Below the pieces are notes generated by a model. The model ran no database searches, was not told the DNA's origin, and was given only the letters and a program-made list of their open reading frames with translations. A DNA stretch of 46,859 bases from positions 1-46,859 of the forward strand of contig JANQJB010000128.1 in assembly GCA_028281865.1 (NCBI GenBank). The letters run 5' to 3'. This document shows, one piece after another, positions 16,087 to 26,189 of this stretch (positions within the stretch are counted from its first letter, which is position 1; each line of letters starts with the position of its first letter). Both the position numbers and the translations under genes were made by a program. This DNA comes from Marinagarivorans sp. GTDB taxonomy: Bacteria; Pseudomonadota; Gammaproteobacteria; Pseudomonadales; Cellvibrionaceae.

Positions 16087-17154
16087 TTAAGCGCGAGCAG
16101 GATCTTGGCGAAGTTGCTGCGGCGAACAGCCAAACCAGCGTTTGAAAGCGCGCGTGAAAGCACCGGGATTAGAAAACCCCAGCGACAAAGCGACATTGAC
16201 CAAGGTCTGATTAGTCGTCGTAACCAAGGTCAAAGCGCGGGCCTTACGCGCATCATCGAGTTCGACCGAGAAATGGGTGTTAGCGGCAACTAGCCTGCGG
16301 TGCAGAGTTCTCGAAGAGACATTGAGTTCATCGCTAAGCGAAGCGAGGCTAACGTCCGAAAAATCCTGCATATGAGACAGGCGTTCCCGCAACTTGGTAA
16401 CCAGATCCTGACCCAAACATAATTCAGACATTTCCTTCTTAAGCAAGCCAACAAAGTGGCTGTTCATACCTGCATGGGCAAACGGAGGCGGTCGCTCAAG
16501 ATCCTCCTTCGAAACAATAAACGCATCCTCGGTCTTGTTAAACAGCATTTGAACACCAAACTCGCATTCTAAACTAGGACCAACGCTTGGCTTATCACCC
16601 TTGAAGTGATAACGCCGTACAATGGGTTCCGGAGTGCTGGCGATATTGTCCAGCGCACAACCGACACACAGGATATTTGCAATGTTGGCAGCAGACTCGC
16701 CTCGACTGGTCGCCAAGCGGTGCCAAACAAACATAATGTCACGACCAAGGTCGCGCTTTTCCCAATATCCACTGTTTGTCAGCACTAAGTAATGACCCAG
16801 CACCTGCATTACACTATCGTGGAGATTGGGCGCGGTCATTCCCGCATATGATATGGGTCCATAGGACTCAGTCGGAAACGAACGCACCGTTTCCAAACAC
16901 ATGCCGGCACCCATTACTCGATCAGTAAGACACTCCCACAGCGAGTTGTGAAAGCGAAAAGGCACATGTTTTAAATCATTTGCAAATCCGACTTCGGCTG
17001 GAGGCTCCCCATGAGAAATGGGGCGAATGATCGAACTCGCTACGTTTTGCGGCAGGCCAGCGACGCGGCAAACTTCTTGCGGGTCCATACCGCAACCTTC
17101 CGCCGCCTTTAGAGTTCTATGTAATGAAAGGGTATGTATATTATAACCTGCCAT
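16087..17154 (-). CDS. AraC-family transcriptional regulator
   Basis: A 355-residue regulator with a long N-terminal ligand-binding part (AraC-type arabinose-binding-like domain, about residues 15-230) and a C-terminal double helix-turn-helix. The first HTH contains VSLASLSDELNVSSRTLHRRL; the second shows the AraC signature VALSLGFSNPGAFTRAFKRWFGCSPQQLR. It is divergent from a TonB-dependent receptor gene, the usual arrangement for a local activator of an uptake function. ATG at 17154 is preferred to the TTG at 17160. The 11-base sequence TATAACCTGCC occurs at its start codon region and again 189 bases away before the receptor gene. The ligand is unknown. Confidence 0.88.
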   Translation of the reverse strand: MAGYNIHTLSLHRTLKAAEGCGMDPQEVCRVAGLPQNVASSIIRPISHGEPPAEVGFANDLKHVPFRFHNSLWECLTDRVMGAGMCLETVRSFPTESYGPISYAGMTAPNLHDSVMQVLGHYLVLTNSGYWEKRDLGRDIMFVWHRLATSRGESAANIANILCVGCALDNIASTPEPIVRRYHFKGDKPSVGPSLECEFGVQMLFNKTEDAFIVSKEDLERPPPFAHAGMNSHFVGLLKKEMSELCLGQDLVTKLRERLSHMQDFSDVSLASLSDELNVSSRTLHRRLVAANTHFSVELDDARKARALTLVTTTNQTLVNVALSLGFSNPGAFTRAFKRWFGCSPQQLRQDPARA

Positions 17155-17341
17155 ATGCAAACCCAGCGCTAAGACGAATACCGTTCATGAAAAAAAATTA
17201 ATTATGCAACCAAAATTGCATTCTCAATGGCACCCGTGCTTACGCAGTTCTTATCAATATTCCCAAATATCGTGCAAAAAATTACCCGAATACGGCACAT
17301 TTTGCGAGCAGTCATTGCATTTTAGTTATCTATAACCTGCC
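17142..17341 (+). repeat. 11-base direct repeat flanking the araC-receptor intergenic region
   Basis: TATAACCTGCC occurs at 17142-17152, overlapping the regulator start region, and at 17331-17341, about 60 bases before the receptor ATG. Direct repeats on one strand are typical AraC-family operators, and looping between the two would fit divergent control. Inference from position only. Confidence 0.35.
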
Positions 17342-17402
17342 CTGTTAAAGTTGCGTTATTATAGCGGAAAAACAAAACAGATAAATCGGAATCTACTGAC
17401 GT

Positions 17403-19547
17403 ATGAATTGGATCAAGATTTCACTGATAGGGTGTGGACTAAGCCCTTTTTTGCAAGGTGTAACAGCTGAGCAAGCCGACACTAAACAAACGCTTGAATT
17501 AGAAGAGACACCTCGATTAGAACAAACAATAGTGACGGCGCAAAAGCGGGAAGAGAATCTTCTCGATGTCCCAATTTCTATCAACGTAGTTAGCCATCAC
17601 CAAATTGCTAATTCAAATAACGAGGTGCTACAGCAACTCGAAGGTTTACTCACGTCAGTAAACTTTGGCCGTGGAGACCGAAAAACGCGCGGCGAAATCA
17701 CCATAAGAGGCGTGGGCGGATTCTCAAGAAATATTGGCAGTGATGCGCGAACGCTTGTTTACGTTGACGACGTTCCAATGAGCCGCTCCTCCGCCTTTAA
17801 CGCCGATCTTTTTAATATAGAACGCATAGAAGTCATACGCGGTGCACAAGGCACATTATATGGAAGAAATTCTATTAACGGTGCGATAAAAATTTTTACT
17901 AAAGCACCTCAGGAAACTTCTAGTGGTGAAATTAAAATCGGCACCGGTAATGATAACTACCAAAGTATTTCAATCAGCAATAACTTACCTCTAACGACTC
18001 AAATAAATAGTCAGCTGCAATTAAACAATATAAGAAAAAATGGATTTATTGAAAATATAACCAATCAGACTGATCTAGAAAATATAAAAACCGATGCACT
18101 GCGTTTTAAATTTAGCTACAAGCCTAGTGATAATTTTGAATTAAATACCACTATTGATGCTTCGCAGGACGACAATGAAGCAACCAACGCAGTAGCTTTA
18201 GCCGACAATCCTTCCTACAGCGGTTTTAGCGAAGCACCATCTCCTCGCCAAGTCGCGCACGACACCATAGAATTCGAACAGCGAGAAGCGCTCGGCATCG
18301 CATTAAACGCCGATTGGGTCAAAGCTGATAATCATTTGTTTTCTGCTATTTTATCTGCAAGAAAACACGAGTTTGAAGAACTCAGCGACGAGGATTATTC
18401 ATCGAGTGCTCCATCCGTTTCCAGTGTTTTCGATGAAGAATTTGAACAATATACACAAGAATTTAGGCTCACCTCTCCAGACAGCCAAAAAATCGATTAC
18501 GTCGTCGGCAGTTTTTTCTCACAGCAAAAAATCATTACCACAAGATCGGCAAATTTGGCAGGAAACATCGCCCGTACACCCGGCGACGTCGAGGTCCAAA
18601 ATTTTTCATTCTATGCCAATGGCGATTACAGATTTTCGCCTAAATATGAATTGACATTTGGCACTCGCGTTGAACATGAAACAAAGAAAATTGCCTACGC
18701 CATTGAAGATGGGATAGGCATATTCACAAATGGAGAAATGCAAGACGAAATTGACTTCACTGCGATTCTACCAAAAATCGGACTCAATATTTTCCCAGCG
18801 GAAAACAATCTCATTTATTTTAATCTCGCTCGCGGGGCAAAAAGTGGCGGTTGGAATGCCGACTTTGTAACTTCGTTAGACGATATCAAATACGAAGAGG
18901 AATATGCCAACAATTTTGAATTGGGTTACAAAACCGTCGCGTGGGATAAAAAATTATTTTTAAACGCTACAGTTTTCTATAGTCGGTATAGTGACTTCCA
19001 GGTTTTTCAATTTGTCGAGAATGAAAGTGTCACCACAATACAACTCACGAATGCAGGAAAACTTACTAGCAAAGGCCTCGAGCTTAACAGCGCCTTCGAG
19101 CTCACACCCAGGTTAAAATTTCAGTTAAGTGCAACTTACTTAGATGCCGTATTTAATCAATTTAAAAACGGTGGCGGAATCGGCATCGACTACGATGACA
19201 ACACACCGCCCTTCGCACCACGAAAAAGTATTCACGCGTCACTTGACTACGACATTAAAATATTGAATATGCAGGAGCCTATAAGTGTCTACCTCGACTA
19301 TAGTTACACCAGCAGCTATTTCTCCCACCCCAACAATAATATTGCGACGAATAAAATTAATGGCTATCACACTGTAAACGCCAATGCGCGCTATTCGTTG
19401 AATGACACGTGGCAATTTTTATTGTGGGCAAGAAACTTAACTGATGAGCTTAACCTGAGAAGCCGCGACGTCTCTTTCCTCGGCATTCAACGGGGCTACT
19501 ACGAGGCACCACGCAGCTACGGTCTTTCAGTAAAATTTAGTTATTGA
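17403..19547 (+). CDS. TonB-dependent outer-membrane receptor
   Basis: A 714-residue outer-membrane transporter. A short signal-like N-terminus is followed by the TonB box region LEQTIVTAQKREENLLDVPIS, then the plug domain (ITIRGVGGFSRNIGSDARTLVYVDDVPMSR and FNIERIEVIRGAQGTLYGRNSINGAI, about residues 95-165) and a beta-barrel ending in aromatic residues (SYGLSVKFSY), as barrel assembly requires. It resembles the large substrate-undefined group annotated as iron-complex or pesticin-type receptors, and no Fur box is evident upstream. The divergent AraC regulator probably controls it, suggesting a specific inducible substrate rather than general iron uptake. Confidence 0.92.
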   Translation: MNWIKISLIGCGLSPFLQGVTAEQADTKQTLELEETPRLEQTIVTAQKREENLLDVPISINVVSHHQIANSNNEVLQQLEGLLTSVNFGRGDRKTRGEITIRGVGGFSRNIGSDARTLVYVDDVPMSRSSAFNADLFNIERIEVIRGAQGTLYGRNSINGAIKIFTKAPQETSSGEIKIGTGNDNYQSISISNNLPLTTQINSQLQLNNIRKNGFIENITNQTDLENIKTDALRFKFSYKPSDNFELNTTIDASQDDNEATNAVALADNPSYSGFSEAPSPRQVAHDTIEFEQREALGIALNADWVKADNHLFSAILSARKHEFEELSDEDYSSSAPSVSSVFDEEFEQYTQEFRLTSPDSQKIDYVVGSFFSQQKIITTRSANLAGNIARTPGDVEVQNFSFYANGDYRFSPKYELTFGTRVEHETKKIAYAIEDGIGIFTNGEMQDEIDFTAILPKIGLNIFPAENNLIYFNLARGAKSGGWNADFVTSLDDIKYEEEYANNFELGYKTVAWDKKLFLNATVFYSRYSDFQVFQFVENESVTTIQLTNAGKLTSKGLELNSAFELTPRLKFQLSATYLDAVFNQFKNGGGIGIDYDDNTPPFAPRKSIHASLDYDIKILNMQEPISVYLDYSYTSSYFSHPNNNIATNKINGYHTVNANARYSLNDTWQFLLWARNLTDELNLRSRDVSFLGIQRGYYEAPRSYGLSVKFSY

Positions 19548-19564
19548 TGGTGACTAGCTTGTAA

Positions 19565-19606
19565 GCAACCCCTGTCTCTCTGAGTTTATGAGACAGCGGC
19601 GGTTGC
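19565..19606 (+). terminator. Two-tier hairpin after the receptor gene
   Basis: An inner stem CTGTCTC/GAGACAG (19572-19578 with 19590-19596) is enclosed by an outer stem GCAACC/GGTTGC (19565-19570 with 19601-19606). No T-run follows, so it is either a factor-assisted terminator or a structured element before hemB. Confidence 0.4.
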
Positions 19607-19650
19607 ATAGTTGTACCCATTTCGGCTAAGTTCATATTCTTTAGCCGTAG

Positions 19651-20691
<1,041 letters not shown>

Positions 20692-21141
20692 GAAAAATAA
20701 ATTTTGATTTAAAGCCTACAACAAAACAAATTGCACAAAAAACAAAAACTGTAATATTGATAAGCTATCTTGATAAGAAAGGGTCGGTAAACGACCCTGT
20801 AGGTAAAAATATCGCTAAATTAGTTGCGCTTTCTTAAGTACCAACTGAACCTCACTCATCGATATGACGCGTAAAGTTTTTCGCTGCTCCAAAAAAAGCA
20901 CAGCGGAATATAAATGCAAAAATCAAGCCGTTTAAAATTACTCCATTAGCTTCAACAACTTAACATGATTAGGAAAAATTGCGACCAGCAAAAGTGTTAA
21001 GTTATTCGACATCAAAAGTTTTTACACCCAATTATAGTGCAGGATTATTGAGTTTAGAGGTGTAGGAATTTGACACTTAAGATAATTTTTTATATTTGTG
21101 TAACAAATACTTCTGCTTGTTTTAGTAAAAAGCTTGATAAG
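20692..21141. other. Convergent intergenic region between hemB and radA
   Basis: A 450-base AT-rich stretch. It holds one hairpin (20780-20798) and a promoter-like TTGACA at 21070-21075 followed by TATATT/TATTTG. No convincing gene or RNA is seen; short frames here lack codon-like character. Confidence 0.4.
20780..20798. terminator. Hairpin between hemB and radA
   Basis: A stem of AGGGTCG/CGACCCT with a 5-base loop. Read on the minus strand it is followed by TTTCTTATC, so it may stop transcripts from radA; on the plus strand it lies about 90 bases after hemB without a T-run. Confidence 0.45.
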
Positions 21142-22503
21142 CTAAAAATGCACAAGAGCCTCGCTAAGCTTTTTGACTGCAATAATTTCAAGCCCTGTTA
21201 TTGTCTCCCGCGGAGCGTTACTCGCTGGCACAATAGCTTTTTTAAAACCGTGTTTAGCCGCTTCACGCAATCGTTCCTGCCCATTAGGCACGGGTCTTAT
21301 TTCGCCGGCTAAACCCACCTCTCCCAATACAACTAAATCTTTTGATAGTGGTCGATCACGAAAGCTCGAAACAAGCGCGAACAACAACGCTAAATCGGCC
21401 GAGGTCTCAGTAATTTTTACACCGCCTACTACATTCACAAAAACATCTTGGTCACCCAGCATTAAACCACCGTGGCGATGTAAAACAGCTAGCAACATCG
21501 ATAAACGATTTTGATCTAGACCCAGCGCTACACGCCGGGGATTACCGCCATGACTATCATCAACAAGTGCCTGGATCTCTACTAGTAGTGGACGTGTGCC
21601 TTCCCACACGACAATAATGACAGAGCCCGCAGCGACCTCATCAAAGCGCTGCAAGAAAATCGCAGATGGATTCGTCACTTCTTTCAAGCCCGTTTCTGTC
21701 ATCGCAAAAACACCAAGCTCATTGACAGCGCCAAAACGATTTTTATGACCGCGCAAAGTTCTAAAACGTGCATCGTGATCGCCTTCAAGCATCACAAAAC
21801 AATCAATAATGTGTTCGAGTACCTTCGGTCCCGCCAAACTACCATCTTTTGTCACGTGACCCACCAGAATAACGACAGTGCCACTTTGCTTTGCATAACG
21901 TGTTAAACAAGACGCGCTTTCGCGAACCTGTGAAACACTGCCCGGAGCTGACTGAATATCGGCCAAGTGCATAACTTGTACCGAGTCCACGACCATAATT
22001 TTAGGTTCCACGCGCTGAGCGCATTCGATTATTTTATCTACGTTGGTTTCAGAAAAAACCTGCAAATCATCGCGCGGTAAGCCCAAGCGCTTAGCACGCA
22101 TTGCAACTTGTTGCAAAGACTCTTCTCCAGTGACATAAAGTGCCTTATTATTTTTTGCAAGTTGACATAAAATTTGTAGTAAGACAGTCGATTTACCCGC
22201 TCCGGGATGCCCCCCGATCAATATCACGGAACCCGGCACAAAACCGCCTCCCAGTACGCGATCAAACTCACCCATACCCGATGATATTCTCGGTAAATCC
22301 TCTATTTGGACATCTTTTAATGATTGGACTTCAGTAGCAACAGCTCCGGCATACCCTTGTAAGCGCGAACCGCTTGATTTATTACTCGTTAAGCGAATTT
22401 CTTTTAACGAATTCCATGCCCCACACTCATTACATTGCCCCTGCCATTTTGGGAAATCAGCACCGCATTCGTTACAAACATACGCTATTTTACTTTTAGC
22501 CAT
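21142..22503 (-). CDS. radA: DNA repair protein RadA
   Basis: A 453-residue RecA-like ATPase that promotes branch migration in recombinational repair. The C4 zinc finger CNECGADFPKWQGQCNECG opens the protein, the Walker A motif GGHPGAGKST is near residue 100, the RadA-specific KNRFG motif lies in GHKNRFGAVNELGVF, and the C-terminal Lon-protease-like domain ends near residue 450. Length and order match the family exactly. Its ATG shares one base with the stop of the NADAR gene (TGATG), so translation is probably coupled. Confidence 0.97.
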   Translation of the reverse strand: MAKSKIAYVCNECGADFPKWQGQCNECGAWNSLKEIRLTSNKSSGSRLQGYAGAVATEVQSLKDVQIEDLPRISSGMGEFDRVLGGGFVPGSVILIGGHPGAGKSTVLLQILCQLAKNNKALYVTGEESLQQVAMRAKRLGLPRDDLQVFSETNVDKIIECAQRVEPKIMVVDSVQVMHLADIQSAPGSVSQVRESASCLTRYAKQSGTVVILVGHVTKDGSLAGPKVLEHIIDCFVMLEGDHDARFRTLRGHKNRFGAVNELGVFAMTETGLKEVTNPSAIFLQRFDEVAAGSVIIVVWEGTRPLLVEIQALVDDSHGGNPRRVALGLDQNRLSMLLAVLHRHGGLMLGDQDVFVNVVGGVKITETSADLALLFALVSSFRDRPLSKDLVVLGEVGLAGEIRPVPNGQERLREAAKHGFKKAIVPASNAPRETITGLEIIAVKKLSEALVHF

Positions 22504-22997
22504 CAGCGCTCACTTTGTTGATTAGAGGTTCCTTTATTATCACTGCGAATTTTCTTACGAATTTCCATCCACAATTTTCCTAAATTATTCATACCGCGTT
22601 GATCGCGTCCTATTCCCCAGTAGTGATCAAATAACGAGGTCTCAATAATTAATTTATCTTCTGTCTCCAGCAAATAGTTTTTTACTTCTTCATTCTGAAT
22701 CGCTTTGCTGTATAGCGCACGTGACATCAGTACATTGCGCACTTGCTTGAAATCTCTGCGCTTGGGTTTAAACCATTTGTTACCCAGTTCGTACGCTTCT
22801 CTCGGCGTAAGCGTTTCGGCTATCTGAGCACCATAGCTATTTTGAAATTTATGGCTCTGGTAATAATGCTCCACCGTCGACCACGTACTGTTTTCGAGCT
22901 GGAAGGCGTGCGAACTGTACGTAGACAATAAGTCTTGTTCATCAAAACGCGAAAAACGATGAGCGTTTTCCATTTCAATATCGGGTTTAAATATCAT
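22503..22997 (-). CDS. NADAR-family (YbiA-like) N-glycosidase
   Basis: A 164-residue protein with the NADAR (DUF1768) pattern: AFQLENSTWSTVEHYYQSHKF near residues 31-51, an AYELGNKW segment, VRNVLMSRALYSKAIQNEEVKNYLLET, and the C-terminal DHYWGIGRDQRGMNNLGKLWMEIR. Known members hydrolyse N-glycosidic bonds in riboflavin-pathway intermediates, and others remove ADP-ribose from guanine in DNA. The one-base overlap with radA ties it to a DNA-repair gene, which favours the nucleic-acid role (inference). ATG start at 22997. Confidence 0.87.
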   Translation of the reverse strand: MIFKPDIEMENAHRFSRFDEQDLLSTYSSHAFQLENSTWSTVEHYYQSHKFQNSYGAQIAETLTPREAYELGNKWFKPKRRDFKQVRNVLMSRALYSKAIQNEEVKNYLLETEDKLIIETSLFDHYWGIGRDQRGMNNLGKLWMEIRKKIRSDNKGTSNQQSER

Positions 22998-23094
22998 GGT
23001 GAGTGCTTGCAGCCATTAAAAATATAAAAACAACGCCCCAATCAAGCCCACGGTTTAATCAGGACGCCCTACTTTGCAAGATAATTAACCTAGT

Positions 23095-25359
23095 TTACAT
23101 CGCTCGAGCAATTTTCGCTTTGCGCACAAGTTGAATAAACTCCGTGCGATAACCAAAAGCATCATCTCCCTTGCTTTGCAGGGCTTGCGCGATGATATCA
23201 TCGTAGCTGACATCTCCAGCATATTGACTGCCACGCAGAAGCTGAGCAAAACTTGCAACTGCAGTCGAAAATTCGATTTCATTAGCTAATTTTTTATCGT
23301 ACTCGAATATTTCTTCTATGTCATGCGCCTCAGTTATCGGCAAAGACACGAGTTTTGAGCGACTTTGCCCCGGCAGTTTATAGCGTAATTTTAAAAAGCC
23401 GTATTCACGATTAAGCTTTGACTTTTTAGTCAAATCAGATGTTTTTTTGCCATAGCGCAATTCGTCGACAGCATTAGCTTCACTGCCGACCGGTGTAAAC
23501 TCATAGATAGCAGTGACCGTGTGGCCAGCGCCTATATCACCCGCGTCGACTTTATCATTATTAAAATCTTCTCGCTTAAGCGCGCGCGTTTCATAACCTA
23601 CAAGTCGGTATTCACTTACGCGCTCTGGGTTAAATTCAACCTGGATTTTAACGTCGTTGGCAATTGGGAACAGCGAAGAAGTCGCCTGCTCGACCAAGAC
23701 TTTCTGTGCTTCGCTCAGCGTGTCTATATAAGCTGCGACTCCATTACCATTTTGCGCCAACGTTTGCATACGTTGGTCTTGATAGTTGCCTTGGCCAAAA
23801 CCCAGTACGGACAAATAAATACCTTTTTCACGTTTGCGCGCGACAAAATCCTCCAGGCGCTCGTCTTGGGTAACGCCAACATTAAAGTCGCCATCTGTCG
23901 CTAGCAAGATGCGATTTACTGCATTCTTTTGGTAATTGAGTTCCGCCAACTGATAAGCCAACGCCAAACCTTCCCCACCAGCCGTAGAGCCACCGGCATT
24001 CAAGCGGTTAAGAGCTGCGAGAATTTTTGCCTTCTCCTTAACTTTGGTCGGTTCCAATACAGTGCCCGCAGCACCCGCATAGACAACGATCGCGACTGTA
24101 TCCGTAGACTTTAGCGTATCTAGCAATAGGCTCATCGATTGTTTCACTAAAGGTAATTTATCAGCTGAAGACATAGAACCGGAAACATCAAGCAGAAAAA
24201 CCAAGTTACTGTCGGGTTTATTCTCCGTTATTTCATAGCCCTTCAAACCGATATGAAGCAATTTATTACCTTTTTTCCAAGGAGAATTACTGACGGATGC
24301 AAGCGTATTAAAAGGTTGTTTTTTATTTTCAGGAATGGGGTACGCGTAATCAAAATAGTTAATCATTTCTTCGATACGCACTGCATTTTTTTCGGGCAAT
24401 ACACCTTGATTAAGCTGACGCCGAACAGCACTGTAGGAAGCCGTGTCGACGTCGATCGAAAAAGTCGATACTGGGTTTTCGGCAACCAAGGTAATCGGAT
24501 TCTCCTTAAATGAAGAGAATTTATCGCGATATTCTCGACGCGTCTGCGGCATTAAATCCGCAGACGCAACAGCCTGCATTTTCGACATTTGAAGTTTTGC
24601 GGGTTTCGCTGCTTTCGGCTGCGATGGTGCCTCTATCTGAGCAGCAGGAATTCGTTGCTGCCCTTCCGCCACCCTAATCTGCATGTCGTCTGAATAAATA
24701 GCATCCAAATTCGCTTCAGCATCTCGTTTGTGTTCCGGCGCAGAAATCATAACTTCGTCTACAACCGTAACAATAATCTCTTCCTCAACTACATCGGCTT
24801 CAGCCATCGACCTCGACTCATTAAGCGACGTATCAGTAGGTACGCTATTTAACGGAGCGAGTTCGTCTTTCTTATCGCCCTCAACAATTCGACGGCGAAA
24901 ACTCTCAGCTTCGTATTCAGGCTCCCCATTTATTGACGAAGGACTTTGCACTTGTTCATTCACTGACGTACTTTGTTTCGCAAAGTCAGAGCCTGCTTTT
25001 TCATCACTAAGCTCAGTTTTCGGATAAGGCTCGACTCTTACCTCTTGTGTTGGCGACAAATTTTGTACATCCAATGAGTAACGCATCGATACGGTGCCGA
25101 TTGCAACAACACAACAAGCCGCGATCCCGCTAATCCAGATTCGTCTATCTAAAGCAAACATTGTTTTATTCCTCTTAGGTTGATGTTTGCTCGTAGGACG
25201 AAGCGAACTTACATTTCCTTGGTCAGACGTGAGGTTTTTTTTATCGTGCATTTCGGCAAACGCGCGCAAAGCCGCCTTCTTATTTTCAGCTTTGCGTATC
25301 GCGTCAGGCTGCGGCACCGGATTTTCGCCAAATAGCGAATCAACTTTCTTATCGCTCAT
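23095..25359 (-). CDS. Membrane-anchored von Willebrand A domain protein (YfbK-like, DUF3520)
   Basis: A 754-residue protein. Residues 1-73 are cytoplasmic-looking and charged, 74-93 form one membrane span (IWISGIAACCVVAIGTVSMR), and a long low-complexity linker (about 100-280) leads to a von Willebrand-type N-terminal segment (ENPVSTFSIDVDTASYS). The VWA domain follows with the MIDAS motif DVSGSMS (Asp391, Ser393, Ser395) and then the DUF3520-type C-terminus. The VWA part should face the periplasm and bind a metal-dependent partner. Its ATG overlaps the stop of the ECF sigma gene, and the short N-terminal cytoplasmic part may act on that sigma factor (inference). Confidence 0.88.
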   Translation of the reverse strand: MSDKKVDSLFGENPVPQPDAIRKAENKKAALRAFAEMHDKKNLTSDQGNVSSLRPTSKHQPKRNKTMFALDRRIWISGIAACCVVAIGTVSMRYSLDVQNLSPTQEVRVEPYPKTELSDEKAGSDFAKQSTSVNEQVQSPSSINGEPEYEAESFRRRIVEGDKKDELAPLNSVPTDTSLNESRSMAEADVVEEEIIVTVVDEVMISAPEHKRDAEANLDAIYSDDMQIRVAEGQQRIPAAQIEAPSQPKAAKPAKLQMSKMQAVASADLMPQTRREYRDKFSSFKENPITLVAENPVSTFSIDVDTASYSAVRRQLNQGVLPEKNAVRIEEMINYFDYAYPIPENKKQPFNTLASVSNSPWKKGNKLLHIGLKGYEITENKPDSNLVFLLDVSGSMSSADKLPLVKQSMSLLLDTLKSTDTVAIVVYAGAAGTVLEPTKVKEKAKILAALNRLNAGGSTAGGEGLALAYQLAELNYQKNAVNRILLATDGDFNVGVTQDERLEDFVARKREKGIYLSVLGFGQGNYQDQRMQTLAQNGNGVAAYIDTLSEAQKVLVEQATSSLFPIANDVKIQVEFNPERVSEYRLVGYETRALKREDFNNDKVDAGDIGAGHTVTAIYEFTPVGSEANAVDELRYGKKTSDLTKKSKLNREYGFLKLRYKLPGQSRSKLVSLPITEAHDIEEIFEYDKKLANEIEFSTAVASFAQLLRGSQYAGDVSYDDIIAQALQSKGDDAFGYRTEFIQLVRKAKIARAM

Positions 25360-26060
25360 AGCGTTAACCCCTGCATGTTTGCTGCGAGTTGCTTGCGAAT
25401 CTCATGAATACGCCATGAAATTGTACTTTCTTTAACACCCAGAATTTCGGCAACCTCCCGATGAGAGCAGCCCTCAGCAAAAACTAATAAGGCAGTTTCT
25501 TTAAAACCTTCGGCCATCACATCAAGCATTTTCATAACCTGCATGAGAAGAACATGGCTTTCACTCACTTCAGTTTTGCCATCTCCAACCAGCACTTCAG
25601 CGAGGTCTTCACCAACATGGCGGTTTTGCGTTTTATACCAATCTTTAGCGCAATTGATGACGAGGCGGTAAAGCCAAGAGCTAAATGCCGAATCATAACG
25701 AAATGTAGAGAGGCTTTTAGCGAGTTTGATGCACGCTTGCTGGGTAATATCCTCTGCATCATTCGGATTTCCACACCAGCGATAAGCGATGCGGTATATA
25801 CGCTCATAGTACTCATCAAACAGACACTCAAAAGCCTCGGCGTCACCTTGCTGGGCCGCACTAACAAGATCTCTCTCGCGATCTGACGAAATCAAGCTGA
25901 CCAATCTGTCTCCCGTTTCTTTTGCCAAAACGCCGCCATCGCTCAACGAGCCAAATCGCGCACAGGCCGAGATAACAGCCCTAAAACTGCGTGCCGAATA
26001 ATCATCGGCCGCATAGTAGCCGTTGCAAACACCGGGGTACAGTAACGCTTGCATTTGCAT
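25356..26060 (-). CDS. ECF-type RNA polymerase sigma factor
   Basis: An extracytoplasmic-function sigma-70 factor. Region 2 reads DAEAFECLFDEYYERIYRIAYRWCGNPNDAEDITQQACIKLAKSL, and region 4 reads ETALLVFAEGCSHREVAEILGVKESTISWRIHEIRKQL. With the ATG at 26060 the protein has about 60 extra N-terminal residues unlike the family. A TTG at 25904 with GGGAG five bases upstream would give the standard size of about 180 residues and may be the true start. The gene is the first of a pair and is translationally coupled (ATGA) to the VWA protein. No target promoter could be assigned. Confidence 0.88.
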   Translation of the reverse strand: MQMQALLYPGVCNGYYAADDYSARSFRAVISACARFGSLSDGGVLAKETGDRLVSLISSDRERDLVSAAQQGDAEAFECLFDEYYERIYRIAYRWCGNPNDAEDITQQACIKLAKSLSTFRYDSAFSSWLYRLVINCAKDWYKTQNRHVGEDLAEVLVGDGKTEVSESHVLLMQVMKMLDVMAEGFKETALLVFAEGCSHREVAEILGVKESTISWRIHEIRKQLAANMQGLTL

Positions 26061-26189
26061 CAATATTTTTCACTGCCAAGGTACTCTTTGTAGTTTGTTC
26101 AGCAGTATGACGACAGCACGGCGTTATTCCTTGGAAACTGAGTAAAAATTCATTTCAGCGCCTGAGATTTGCGTGTTAGAGTAGCGAAT

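Noticed and set aside
21070-21312. 80-codon frame overlapping the end of radA
   Set aside because: Needs a TTG start without ribosome-binding site and runs antisense to the RadA C-terminus.
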